A DNA stretch of 64,000 nucleotides from Undaria pinnatifida. Its lineage: Eukaryota; Sar; Phaeophyceae; Laminariales; Alariaceae. The stretch spans positions 9,749,790 to 9,813,789 of the forward strand of contig JABAKD010000027.1 of assembly GCA_012845835.1 (NCBI GenBank), read 5' to 3'. Under the pieces are notes generated by a model. That model saw only the letters and a program-made list of their open reading frames with translations. It made no database searches and was not told the origin of the DNA. The position numbers were made by a program, and so were the translations under genes. Below, piece by piece: positions 55,490 to 64,000 of the stretch (positions are counted from its first letter, which is position 1; each line of letters starts with the position of its first letter).

Positions 55490-57127
55490 CCCGTGTGGCA
55501 CAACAATAGAGTAGGACTCGCACAGTAGGAGAATGTGAAATATACAAGGAGGAACGGGATCTGTTAGAGAAGGAGATGAGGAAATTAGCCGTATGTGACA
55601 TGGAAGAGTTTGGCAGACTAGAGAGCAGCGAGAAAACGATTGCTATCCTCGGAGATAGAGTGGCCGCAGACGGCGAAACAGGACGTGGAGAGCATAAGCA
55701 AACAGTTTCTATGAAATATATGGAAGAAGCAAAACGAGCACCCAAATGTTGAAGGTGTCTCTATTAGCAGTAGAAACGGTGCTCCGTCTCGAAAGGGATG
55801 CGTGGTACATGGTACAATGACTAAGGCAAGCAACAAATGAGTACTCTCACCCCCCCGCCCCCCAACCTCCTCCTCCCCCGTCCCACTGACGACTTACCTA
55901 TGCCGACGTAAGCATGTCTGCCAGAAGCCTTGTCTTCGCAGCGCAACACGAAATATCTAAACAGGAGGACGGGCCGGGGGGGGCGGGGGAAGGGGCGGGG
56001 GGGTGCGCAGGGTGAAAAACAAAACTCATCCAAGCAACTAGTCACAGATGCTCCTAGTACACTTCATACCCTTGAGTATCCTGGGACTATCGAGAGTATC
56101 TCGTACTACTCCGAGTATACTGGGGCTATCGAGAGTATCTCATACAACTCCGAGTATACTGGGGGTATCAAGAGTATTTACACCCACATAGTATTGTAGC
56201 ATAGAGAGTACCGAGTACTAACGGGAGCACTGGGACTAATGCCAGTACTTCAGTTGCCTTCAGTTGCCCGCGGGGAGTTGTGCTGCCACCAGTTGTACGC
56301 GTGCCTGGCGCTCCGTATCCTGCGTCCCACCACCCACAGACCCTTCACTGTGACGAGTCAATGGCACTCCGAGTATACAACGAGAGTCCCGAGGGCACAT
56401 GTCAAGTACGACGAGACCTCCTTGCAATCCTAGCACACCAAGGCCAAATTGCGAGCCACACGCCATTATGAAGGTTTGGTATTAGAGGGTGAAAAGCGCT
56501 GTGGGACCAACCCCAAAGGACCACACCTCCACTTCGATCGGCTAACCCTAATATCACCCCCTATCTGGCAAATTTTTGGGGCTAGGTTAGAGCCTCTGGG
56601 CTAGGTTAGGGCTCCTGGTTGGGTTGGGCCGTGATCCCACCCGGATGGCTTGCAACTAGTGCTGCAGCTCTAGCATTGCAAGCGCCTGCGTCTATCGAGC
56701 ACTGCTCCGAGTGTACTGGGAGTATCCTATTGCCATTATTTTTGTTGCTTGTCCCTCACCTTGACGAGTCAATGACGGATTCCACGTAAGCCTGGACGGT
56801 GCGGCCTTTATCCAACCGCACCTCGCACTCTGCAAACAGCTCGGGCGTCCCCCCCAGCTCTCCTTCTGGTGGGGGCTTGAACAGGCGCAGGCAGCAAGCG
56901 TTTCCCAGCTGGACCATCTTGAGAAAACCTTTTCAATAAATGAAGCCACAGCAGTGAGTGGGACGGATACAAGAGCGCGCATGCGACGGGGCAACAGCAA
57001 CGTCTGTCAGATAAACACGAAGTGGAAGATTGCACGGAGGAACTAGGGTGTTACACGGGAAAAAAAATACACACGCAAACACACACACCTCCGCTGTGGC
57101 ATCGAGAATTTTGTCGAAAAGTCTCAT
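51865..57127 (-). CDS. NECAP: NECAP-type adaptin-ear-binding coat protein
   Basis: NECAP proteins bind AP-2 and regulate clathrin-mediated endocytosis in the cytosol. Six minus-strand exons with consistent phases: 57127-57089 (MRLFDKILDATAE), 56917-56760, 55956-55898, 54236-54133, 53865-53767 and 52314-51865, total 302 residues. The PH-like NECAP domain is spread over exons 2-5: KGRTVQAYVESVIDSSR joins YFVLRCEDKASGRHAYVGIG and FRDRSSAFDLKAVLDDFVRF, then MKDLSIAEGEKVHIGFK. The DSSRYFV block and GIGF(x)DR are diagnostic. The last exon is Pro/Ser/Gly-rich, with an acidic run and a C-terminal GWGEFESA, a WxxF-type adaptor-binding motif as in animal NECAPs. The first residues differ from animal proteins, so the start is the least certain point. 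Introns hold a dead LINE, minisatellites and dispersed repeat copy B. Confidence 0.92.
52545..53075 (+). repeat. dispersed repeat, copy B
   Basis: Direct-orientation partner of 41930-42464, with indels mainly in poly-G and A-rich runs. It lies in the last intron of the NECAP gene. A third, weaker relative of its 5' part precedes it at 52340-52430 (GGTATACTCATTTGTTGCTT, GACGGAGCACCG). Confidence 0.9.
54660..55790 (+). pseudogene. dead non-LTR (LINE) retrotransposon fragment
   Basis: Read across several frames, the + strand gives the C-terminal region of a LINE reverse-transcriptase ORF: KDCSWDAHIAEVIKKGK and VGKMDAILTD, then VIVPKSEYAGEVWEGNAKFV and QLETAQMTAAKK, then TTSNTVFRAELGMYPLK, and AIADGAVWEKITQG. 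Stops and frameshifts interrupt it every 50-150 bp, so it is long inactive. It lies antisense within NECAP intron 3 and contains an (AT)n run at 55459-55486. Confidence 0.8.
55459..55486. repeat. (AT)n microsatellite
   Basis: Fourteen AT units bounded by ACACAC and GTGCCC, within the LINE relic. Confidence 0.95.
56074..56183 (+). repeat. 39-bp minisatellite in NECAP intron 2
   Basis: Units starting GAGTATCCTGGGACTATCGA at 56074, 56113 and 56152 (the last partial). The word CGAGTATAC recurs at 56371 and a TGTACTGGGAGTATCC relative at 56712. Confidence 0.85.
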
Positions 57128-57870
57128 CTTTGCAAGCTGCGTGTGCAAAAACACTGCGATCACGATTGCTACTGTGGTTGTAATACTTTGAGGGTTGTGG
57201 AGCGGTGTTGGAAAATAATGTAGGAGGCGTGATTGGCTAGGGGACACATATGGAACACATCGAGCATGGTTGAGGCCGCGCGCACGCTCAAGGTAGAAAC
57301 GAGGACACGGTGGGTACGTACAATAATACGGAAGCGAAGCACTCGGCCGAGTACGAAAGCTGGTTTGGTAAACCGAGTGGCAGAAAGCACTGCTGCCGTG
57401 AAAAATTGAAGGCTGAAGGGTTCGGTAGAAACATAAAAATGTGCGTGCGTGTGTACCATTCATGTTTTGTACGCGTAGCCGTGCGGGCGTGCGTGTGCGC
57501 GAGGCGAGACGAAGCGAGGAAGAGAAAACAAGCAACATTTTAACATCCCGAAATATGGTTTTGCTCTCGCTTGGGCGGTGCTGTCTCTGTTTCGACTAGA
57601 TCCTACCGGTATTTATCTATTTGTTTGATATCTTTCGAATTGCTTGGTTATTATTGTGTCTGTGACTTGGGAGGGAGAGCACCCCGAGAGACCAATCTAC
57701 CGCAACCAACCTTGACGGTATTCCACTGGTGGTCTCTACTCTAAACCCCGTCTCCCTCCGTTAACCACTAGCCAGGTCCCAACCGAAACCCATGCAGTCT
57801 AAGACGACTGAGTCCCACCCACGGTACGATACCGTGGAAACTCCTCCAAACACGAGGTCGCCGAAGACTG
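57128..57870. other. NECAP upstream region and retroelement 3' flank
   Basis: No frame is supported. The NECAP promoter must lie in the left part. The right part (about 57660-57870) is probably the non-coding 3' end of the retrotransposon. It carries the 12-mer GATACCGTGGAA (57827), which recurs at 62500, beyond the element's 5' end; this may be a trace of terminal direct repeats but is too short to decide. Confidence 0.4.
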
Positions 57871-59011
57871 CTACGGTTTCCCCCATATAGTGCCTTGGCC
57901 TGGCTGTCTCTGGCCCTTTCCTGCTACCGCTAGTTTGCGAGAGACTTGTCCTGCGTCCTCTACATTATTGCGAGTGTATACCTTGTAAGCATCAGACTTC
58001 CAACGTCCTTCTTGCTGGATTACTCGCTCGGGCACGTCGCCTCCCGCCGCGAGCACGGACGCACCTCCTATACGGAGAGAGTGTAGTGCAAACTCGTCGG
58101 GGTTGCGTCCCGACTGCGCCACAATCTCTCTCAACGCTCGCATCGCTTGGCCATGTCCCCATACTCTCACTCCGTTGTCACTACGATACGAGGCGAGGGG
58201 GGCGCGTTCGGGAAGCGCTGGATACCGCGACAACAGGTCCACCATGAGGGCAACGGCGCCGCCGCCGGTGCCCAAACCCGAACGCGGGCCCCGCACCGCG
58301 GAACGTGTGCGCACGATGACGCTACCTGCTTGCCCCTGATCACCCTCGTGTCCTTGAAAGCGTACCTCCACGCGATCGGCCCGGTGCCACCGCAACATAT
58401 CTAACTGGCTCTCTCCAGCAAAGAATGCAACATCACTACGTGTAAGGCAGTGTGCGGCGTGCACGACGCCTGCTGCGCCCGCAAACACCTCGTCCGACCG
58501 CATAATGAAAAAAATATGCCATACCCAAACAAAGCCACAGAACGCCACCACCACTGCCCCATGACGGGGCTAGGCTTTTCCCTGCCAACAGCATCTCCCA
58601 TGACACCGGGAGGCGTACGCGGCGGGCTGTTCCCGCGAGCGTGTGTGAACGTGAAATCCCTTTCAACGCGCTCTTCATCAAAGCCGACTTTGTAGGAAGC
58701 TCAAGACCCAAACCCACCCGGTGAAAATACTGTACGGCGGCAAGTTTACCAGAAATGGTCCCCGCTTGGTTCCCTTCAGATGCGGCACACCACGCCGCGA
58801 AATCGACCAGGGCCCATATCATGGCGCTTTCTGACTCCCCTGGTTCAAGATATGACTCGCTAACTATCAGCTCACGAAATTTTAACCAAGACCGGAAGCC
58901 TGAGCCGTAAGTGCGTTCAGACGAGCCCGCAACTGACTGCCGGATGTACTGGACGCTAAAATCCCGGTACATAGACCCACACCCGCTTGCCCCAGGTCCT
59001 GCTCCTGCCAC
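57871..59011 (-). pseudogene. tyrosine recombinase of the retrotransposon (one frameshift)
   Basis: The N-terminal half lies in the frame 59011-58436 (SVQYIRQSVAGSSERTYGSG, then GTISGKLAAVQYFHRVGL, the SAM-like core-binding domain). The catalytic half is in another frame, 58554-57871. The catalytic set is present in order: Arg in FFIMRSDEVF, HSLRIGGAS (His-x-x-Arg), then GRWKSDAYKVYTRNN with the nucleophilic Tyr. The switch falls in the 118-bp overlap, near GGGGCAGTGGTGGTGGCGTT in minus sense. A one-base change breaks the gene unless frameshifting is used. The start overlaps the RNase H end by about 130 bp in a different frame. Confidence 0.85.
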
Positions 59012-61042
59012 GCGATATCAGGACGACAATTGCGGAGAGCGGAAGGGATGGATGCGCGATCCCATCGGGAGATCCCGTCAGCGAGGGTGTTCTTTACCCC
59101 TTTCACGTGCCGCGCGCGGAAACACCACCCGCTACGCACTTCTAGCCATCCGAGCATTCGCATCAACGCCCCTGACCTTGGCTCTCTACCCGCGCGACAC
59201 TGGTTGATCCAGTGTATTGCTGATTGGTTGTCTCCGCGCATTAGAATACTCTGGCGATCGCACTCAGGTTTTGCGCCTGCATGCACTACGAAAGCCCACG
59301 CAGTGACCACCATGCCTAGTAACTCTAGTACGTTTATCGACAGGTCATCTCTTCCGCATACGCGCTGTCGAAGACGTCTACGTACCCCTTCGTCAAAATC
59401 CATCCTCCACCACGCCCCCGACTCTAGGCAATACCCCCCCATAGCGTCGCCGGACGCGTCGGACCAAAGAGTTCGAACGGGGGATTGCAGGAAAAAACTA
59501 TACAAGGGTGCACCCCTGCTGTTCTGCAGTGCGCCTCCTACGAGCAGCCGCCAGAACGTAACGTCGGAATGAAATTCTGGCGTTAGCATGAGGGTCGTGC
59601 GTCTAGAGGGCCGCCGCATCTTGAGGTTGTCCCTCCACGGCTTACTTGCCGACAGTCCTAATTGGTTGAGCATGCGACGGACGAAAAACTTGCCGGGCCG
59701 AACTACTTCGCAAACGTGCAACAACTTCCCGGTTAACGACCGCAACTCGACCTCCGAGGCCGACACGCGGTCGTTCGGCCACTGGCGCAGCAAGTCACGA
59801 AGTTGAACGAGTTTGGCAGGTGGCAACGTTATCGTCATACCTACCGTATCAATCTCCCAACCTAGAACCTCGAGCTTGGTGTCCCAAGACGTCACTTTAC
59901 GAGCCGCCAAGAGAGGCGGGTCCGTCTCGCGCCGGTTACCGAACAAGCGGAAGTGGTCTGATGCGAGCGACGCCGACGCCAGCAAACACCGAACACCCCC
60001 CGTCAACCGTTGAACCTCGACCGAGATTGCGTCGTCGACGTAGAATCGGACGAAAAAAGGATCTTCCATCCCCCCCCCTTCCCCCGGTGGAACTCTACAT
60101 GCATGAGGGAGCGGGGAAGGCCGCTCCGCTACGGCTGCCGGCCGGACCACTACGTGGGCGGTCGCTGCTCGGCCCTGCGCCGTCACTACTGCGTCACGAA
60201 ATGTTGTGTTGACGTGTGCATGCTCTAGTGCCGACGCGAACAGGCACCAGAAGCCGGGGGAGTTACGCCACCCGAACTGCAAACGCCGGTCCACAACCAC
60301 CATCCCCGTCAAACACATACCCAAACGTCGGCGAACGCCCGAACTCAACAGCAACTTGCCTGAAAGCGCTGGCCACATCCATCTTACTAAGAACAATGCG
60401 GGCGTCCCTACCGAATTTTCGCCGCAGGAATAAAATGCGCCATATCACATCGCGCAGCACATGGCCTAGTTTACAAGGTGGTGATGTCGCAAAATCCGTG
60501 TCTGAGTTCACTCCCGGCCCCGACGAATGGCTGGAAAAGGTCAAATCATGAATTATGCGAATTTTTGACGTGGACGCCACGACACCTAAAGGAGATAAAC
60601 GCAGGCCGGGGATAGACGCCGCAGCCTGTAAAGGGAAAACAAACACGTGCCCAAACTTCACATCTTGACCGATTTTCGTGAAAATCTGGTCGACATACGG
60701 CACGACGCTGCTGTGGTTAGAGTATGCAAGCCCAGCTTCGATGTTCTCAACCCCGCCAACATGCACCGGCGCACCGTGTTCCGCAACATACACCAACTGC
60801 TCGACATCCGGGAAACCCTTAATGTCTCCGAACCACTTCTGAATCATAGGTGCGTTTAGACGGTGCAGTGGTAACGCTACATCGAGATGCCGCATGCCTT
60901 CAAAGCTACCCCCGTTGTACCGAAAAAACTCAAAGTATGCGTCTGCAATGCCTCCCAATGTTCGCTTGAGGCACTCACGATCCCCCTCGGTCACCGACAA
61001 GTTCTCCCATGCCTCTAAGCAACGTTTCAAACTCTCGACCAC
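58882..61042 (-). pseudogene. reverse transcriptase / RNase H of the retrotransposon (one frameshift)
   Basis: The first part (61042-60263) has KIRIIHDLTFSS and motif A (VLSKMDVASAFRQVAVEF). It then runs out of frame near 60300, and the second part (60396-58882) continues with FGWRNSPGFWCLFASAL, the catalytic FYVDDAISVEV, and an RNase H domain with its acidic residues: WSDASGDAMGGY, INVLELLGMV, RGDNQSAIHWI and HVKGVKNTLADGISRW. Length and order match tyrosine-recombinase retroelements. The overlap of both frames around 60263-60396 marks the indel. Confidence 0.88.
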
Positions 61043-61156
61043 ACCTGATCCGGATACAGGTTCCGACCCCGGGTGTACCAGCGGCGCCTCCCTCCTGGTA
61101 GCTGCAGCTCGATGTCCTCCCAGAGTTGGCCCCGCGGGTGAGCGGAGCCCGCACCC

Positions 61157-62473
61157 CTACGGGTTGCTAGGTACAGCGGCAGTGCGAGCTGTCGAACCAC
61201 CCTGTGCCCTGGCTTGTCCCCTGGCTTGCGTGCCGGCTTGTGACCCCCCGGCTCCCGCGCTAGGAGCGCGAGATCCATCGGATGCTGCAGCGCTGCCGCT
61301 GCGGTACTTCTTCGCGGGATCGTGAAGGAATGCACATTGCGGGAAACGGCAACCCTCCTTTTTGGCCCAACCGAAACAGTGCCTCGCCGTCTGCGTCTTC
61401 GCCCGCTTCGCCGCCGACGAGCCGCTTCTTGCCGAACTTGACGTGCCGCCCGCGGACGACCTGGTGCTGGCGTGGTGTTCGGCGTTCATCAGTCCACCGT
61501 TGACGATGTAGCCGTGTAGGTTCGTCCATTCCGGCACCACAACCTGAGGCAGATCACCTATCGGCGGGGGGGAGCTAAACTGTTGCCCCGCCGACACGGA
61601 AGCGGCGAACAGCTTTGCAGTCCACTGGTTGAGGTCGTCGTTGACAAGCGTCATCATCCGCTTGCGGTTGTCCGAGATCTCAACGGTTACGCAATACTTC
61701 CTGCAGTGGGTACGCAACATGGCAACACCTTCGTCCAATGCGGTCTTCAGGGTCCGTAGACGTTCCGCACTCTCCGGCGAGTGGGCTCCGTACCCCACGA
61801 CCGCTAACAGGGCGTCGACCATAATATCCATATGTTCGTACAGGAGGGTGGCAGTGGCGGCCTTCTGTTGACCGTTCGGCATGTACGCGCCGATATCGAG
61901 GGACGCGAGAGTGCCAACCTGAGACGCCACAGCGGGGGTCACCCGCGCGATGTCGATCAACACGTCCTGGAGCTGGTCTCGCGTCCAGGATGCCATTGCA
62001 GGTTTTTCTCCCGAAAGAAGCCACGTCTTGCGGACAGTGGGGTCTTTCCATGCCGACATACGTTCCTTCCGCGCCGCTTTGTCTTCGACGTCACCCCCCC
62101 CGGACCCTCTTCCGGCCACTTCCTCATAGTGATCCGAATCCGGGAGCGCATCGACGAGCTGGTTGTGCAGCTGCGTTATCATGCTACGTAGATCGGCCAC
62201 CTGGTCGGCCGCCGCCTTCTGGGACTCGCGCAGTTCCGTAATCGCGTCCCTGAGCGCGCGACGCGACTTTGATTTGCGCTTGCTGCGCCTGGACTCTACT
62301 TGCGCCTCGCTGGCATCTCCACGCTCGTCGCTGGCATCCCCATGCACCGACGCGCCATCGTCCTCCCTCCCGTCCATCGCGGAACAGAAAGTCGCGTGTA
62401 CCTCCGGGTTGGAGTGACACGCCACTGATAAACGAATGGACCCGCCGTACATACGAAGCCAGAGGCGACCCAA
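61157..62473 (-). CDS. Gag-like protein with CCCH zinc finger
   Basis: 438 codons from the first ATG; the start at 62377 (MDGREDDGASVHGDASDERG) is more natural because the 32 residues before it are unlike the rest. Order: acidic head, basic patch (RRSKRKSKSRR), a coiled coil of about 40 residues (LRDAITELRESQKAAADQVA, then DLRSMITQL), a middle helical region, a Ser-rich linker, then RHCFGWAKKEGCRFPQCAFL followed by HD, a C-x8-C-x4-C-x3-H finger, and an Ala/Gly-rich tail. Its position upstream of RT makes it the Gag. A CCCH finger replaces the usual CCHC knuckle, if read correctly. The frame is intact, unlike the other two. Confidence 0.8.
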   Translation of the reverse strand: MGRLWLRMYGGSIRLSVACHSNPEVHATFCSAMDGREDDGASVHGDASDERGDASEAQVESRRSKRKSKSRRALRDAITELRESQKAAADQVADLRSMITQLHNQLVDALPDSDHYEEVAGRGSGGGDVEDKAARKERMSAWKDPTVRKTWLLSGEKPAMASWTRDQLQDVLIDIARVTPAVASQVGTLASLDIGAYMPNGQQKAATATLLYEHMDIMVDALLAVVGYGAHSPESAERLRTLKTALDEGVAMLRTHCRKYCVTVEISDNRKRMMTLVNDDLNQWTAKLFAASVSAGQQFSSPPPIGDLPQVVVPEWTNLHGYIVNGGLMNAEHHASTRSSAGGTSSSARSGSSAAKRAKTQTARHCFGWAKKEGCRFPQCAFLHDPAKKYRSGSAAASDGSRAPSAGAGGSQAGTQARGQARAQGGSTARTAAVPSNP

Positions 62474-64000
62474 GGAGGGAGTGCATATCGTTAGATACCG
62501 TGGAACCCCGGGTAGCGTGTGACAAATACGGTTCTCGAATCATCGGACGAGGTTGGGCACTAACTAGCCTGGCGACTCGCTCGTTGTCTGCTACGAACCA
62601 TTTTGCAGGGAAACCACCCATATGCATATCTCGCGTGCTGGCATCACACCTTATCGCGTCGTCACCGACCGCGGGTGACACCCAGGGATCGGGCGCGGAG
62701 CCAGTAAACAATCACACTTCCACCTGTACGGGTGTCCCCACCACGCAGGCGAATTTCGGCCCGAATGTTGGGACTCACGACAAAAACACGCAATGTGTAT
62801 ATGCCTGGTATAACTTAATTACCGCTTGTGACGCATTTCCAGCGCGTACGACGGGTCGCCCCGACGCGAGACATCATTGTTTGTCAGTTTTCTCCACGTT
62901 TGAGCGAACAACCGCCTCTTACACCGAGGACACGGGACTTGTATTTCCTCGGGGGAAACCGTGCATGATACCTGGTATCAAATACACATCTGCGGTCCAT
63001 GAGCGTTCCACTCCATGCGAAGCGTATACGACGATGTACCAGGTATATATCGTTATCATACCACCCGTAGATAACAATTAATATATATACATTATACCTA
63101 TATCCTTAATGAGGACACACAACTCGTAATGCGCGCGATCGGAGTATCACACACAGCTTGCAAAGATGAGTTTCGACGAAATCTTCGATCTCACAGCTGG
63201 AGTGTATTTTAATTTTTTATAATATACATTATATATGATATATATACCGGTTCGTAACCTGCTCGTATCCCAGATATATTTTGAATCATCGAATGCGGAG
63301 AACCTGGTACCAGGGATACATTCTACCTGGTACGCATCAAGTGTCCTTCCAACCCCCGTTCGACCCCGTCCGAATTTATATATATATATTCGTATACATA
63401 TATATATATATATATATATATTTTTCTTCTATTTTTCTTCTTCTTTTCGCCTCCGGTTCATCCATTTAATAGACGCTGTCGGAACTTACATCCGGTTCAT
63501 CTAGCACTTGAGTTGTCGTGCATACGCGATGAATACATGATGACGATGACTAATACTTCAGCGATTGGCACGTAATTTCGCATCAGATTCATGACCATTC
63601 TTACCATGGTCTGCGTATTGTGATATATTCGGTACCATACCTGTGGTATAGATATATACATACGTACGACAATGATTCGCGACTTGTCAGATCACATCTT
63701 GTGCTGTACCAGGTACTCGTACTACACAGCGACGGCTGCATAATTCGAGCCCACCTAAAAACCATGACCCAACGATTGTACGCGAAACATGTGAAGCCGT
63801 GATACCTGCGGTCGCACGCAACGGCGTGGCGATCGCCTCTCTCGACTTCCCATACAGAATTAACCCGACGCCTGTCTCGACGGAGACTAGGTGTGGGTAT
63901 TCTGTCTTTGGTTTCTCAATTCGAGCATGAATGGGGTACATACTAGCAACCTATATAGGTCAACGCCCGTCTCAACGGAGACTGGGTATGCATTTAGCCC
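62474..64000. other. retroelement 5' flank and right edge
   Basis: No gene is supported. The first 600 bp are probably the element's 5' non-coding region; the long + strand frame over 62269-63081 is antisense to Gag and not natural. An (AT)-rich microsatellite lies at about 63377-63421. Near the edge a CGCC(T/C)GTCTC(G/A)ACGGAGACT word occurs at 63869 and 63964. Several TACCTGGTA words (62814, 62971, 63306, 63330) are scattered here and elsewhere in the window. Confidence 0.4.
63096..63226 (+). repeat. 130-bp dispersed repeat, copy 2
   Basis: Same orientation as 14222-14349; begins ACCTATATCCTTAATGAGG, with a few substitutions. It lies about 620 bp beyond the Gag start, so it may belong to the retroelement's terminal region or be an independent element. 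Confidence 0.85.

Larger units (their letters stand above)
57871..62473 (-). mobile_element. tyrosine-recombinase (DIRS/Ngaro-type) retrotransposon
   Basis: Minus-strand order Gag, reverse transcriptase plus RNase H, tyrosine recombinase; no DDE integrase and no aspartic protease are seen. That order, with a tyrosine recombinase in place of an integrase, defines the DIRS/Ngaro group. No methyltransferase domain follows RNase H, which favours Ngaro-like over DIRS1-like. Both enzyme frames carry shifts, so this copy is probably inactive. The ends were not delimited: neither LTRs nor clear split direct repeats are visible. Confidence 0.87.

Noticed and set aside
62269-63081. 270-codon + strand frame
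   Set aside because: Antisense to Gag, with unnatural composition; open only because of codon bias on the other strand.
57541-63100. LTRs around the retrotransposon
   Set aside because: Only a 12-base match (GATACCGTGGAA) was found between the flanks; the recombinase also argues against an LTR element.

Overview
This window looks like nuclear DNA of a photosynthetic or formerly photosynthetic stramenopile, most likely a brown alga of the Ectocarpus type. That is an inference from style: mixed base composition, very intron-rich genes with short exons and GT-AG (one GC-AG) introns, long poly-C/poly-G and trinucleotide runs in introns, many dispersed repeats, and a tyrosine-recombinase retrotransposon. 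An enkurin gene shows the organism makes motile flagella at some life stage.

Layout, left to right. 338-568 (+): terminal exon of an unknown gene entering from the left. 4283-12570 (-): TFIIF alpha subunit (RAP74), about 11 exons, with a decayed duplicate of one exon. 13044-15142 (+): UBL5/Hub1, complete, 73 codons in three exons, head-to-head with TFIIF alpha over a 473-bp shared promoter region. 16480-18282 (-): unrecognised coiled-coil protein, 5' end not found. 18.8-27.1 kb: no secure gene; a cluster of GC-rich foldback repeats, two tRNA-like sequences and a 2-kb AT-rich ATCGAT array. 27172-31698 (+): VTT-domain (TVP38/TMEM64/DedA) membrane protein, four exons. 35563-43982 (+): enkurin, six exons, with a telomere-like tract, a non-autonomous hAT element and other repeats in its introns. 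45.5-46.9 kb (+): tandem duplication of an OTU-type cysteine protease, one copy truncated. 51865-57127 (-): NECAP-type endocytosis protein, six exons, with a dead LINE in one intron. 57871-62473 (-): DIRS/Ngaro-type tyrosine-recombinase retrotransposon with CCCH-finger Gag, RT-RNase H and recombinase, carrying frameshifts. The rest is repeat-rich intergenic DNA.

The host genes are unlinked housekeeping functions (transcription initiation, splicing, membrane traffic, cilium, clathrin endocytosis), each rebuilt here by joining exons whose splice phases agree. No operon-like system was seen. The most novel material is in the repeats: the hAT element with internal GACGGTA repeats, the phase-breaking duplicate exon, the foldback clusters and the Gag with a CCCH finger.
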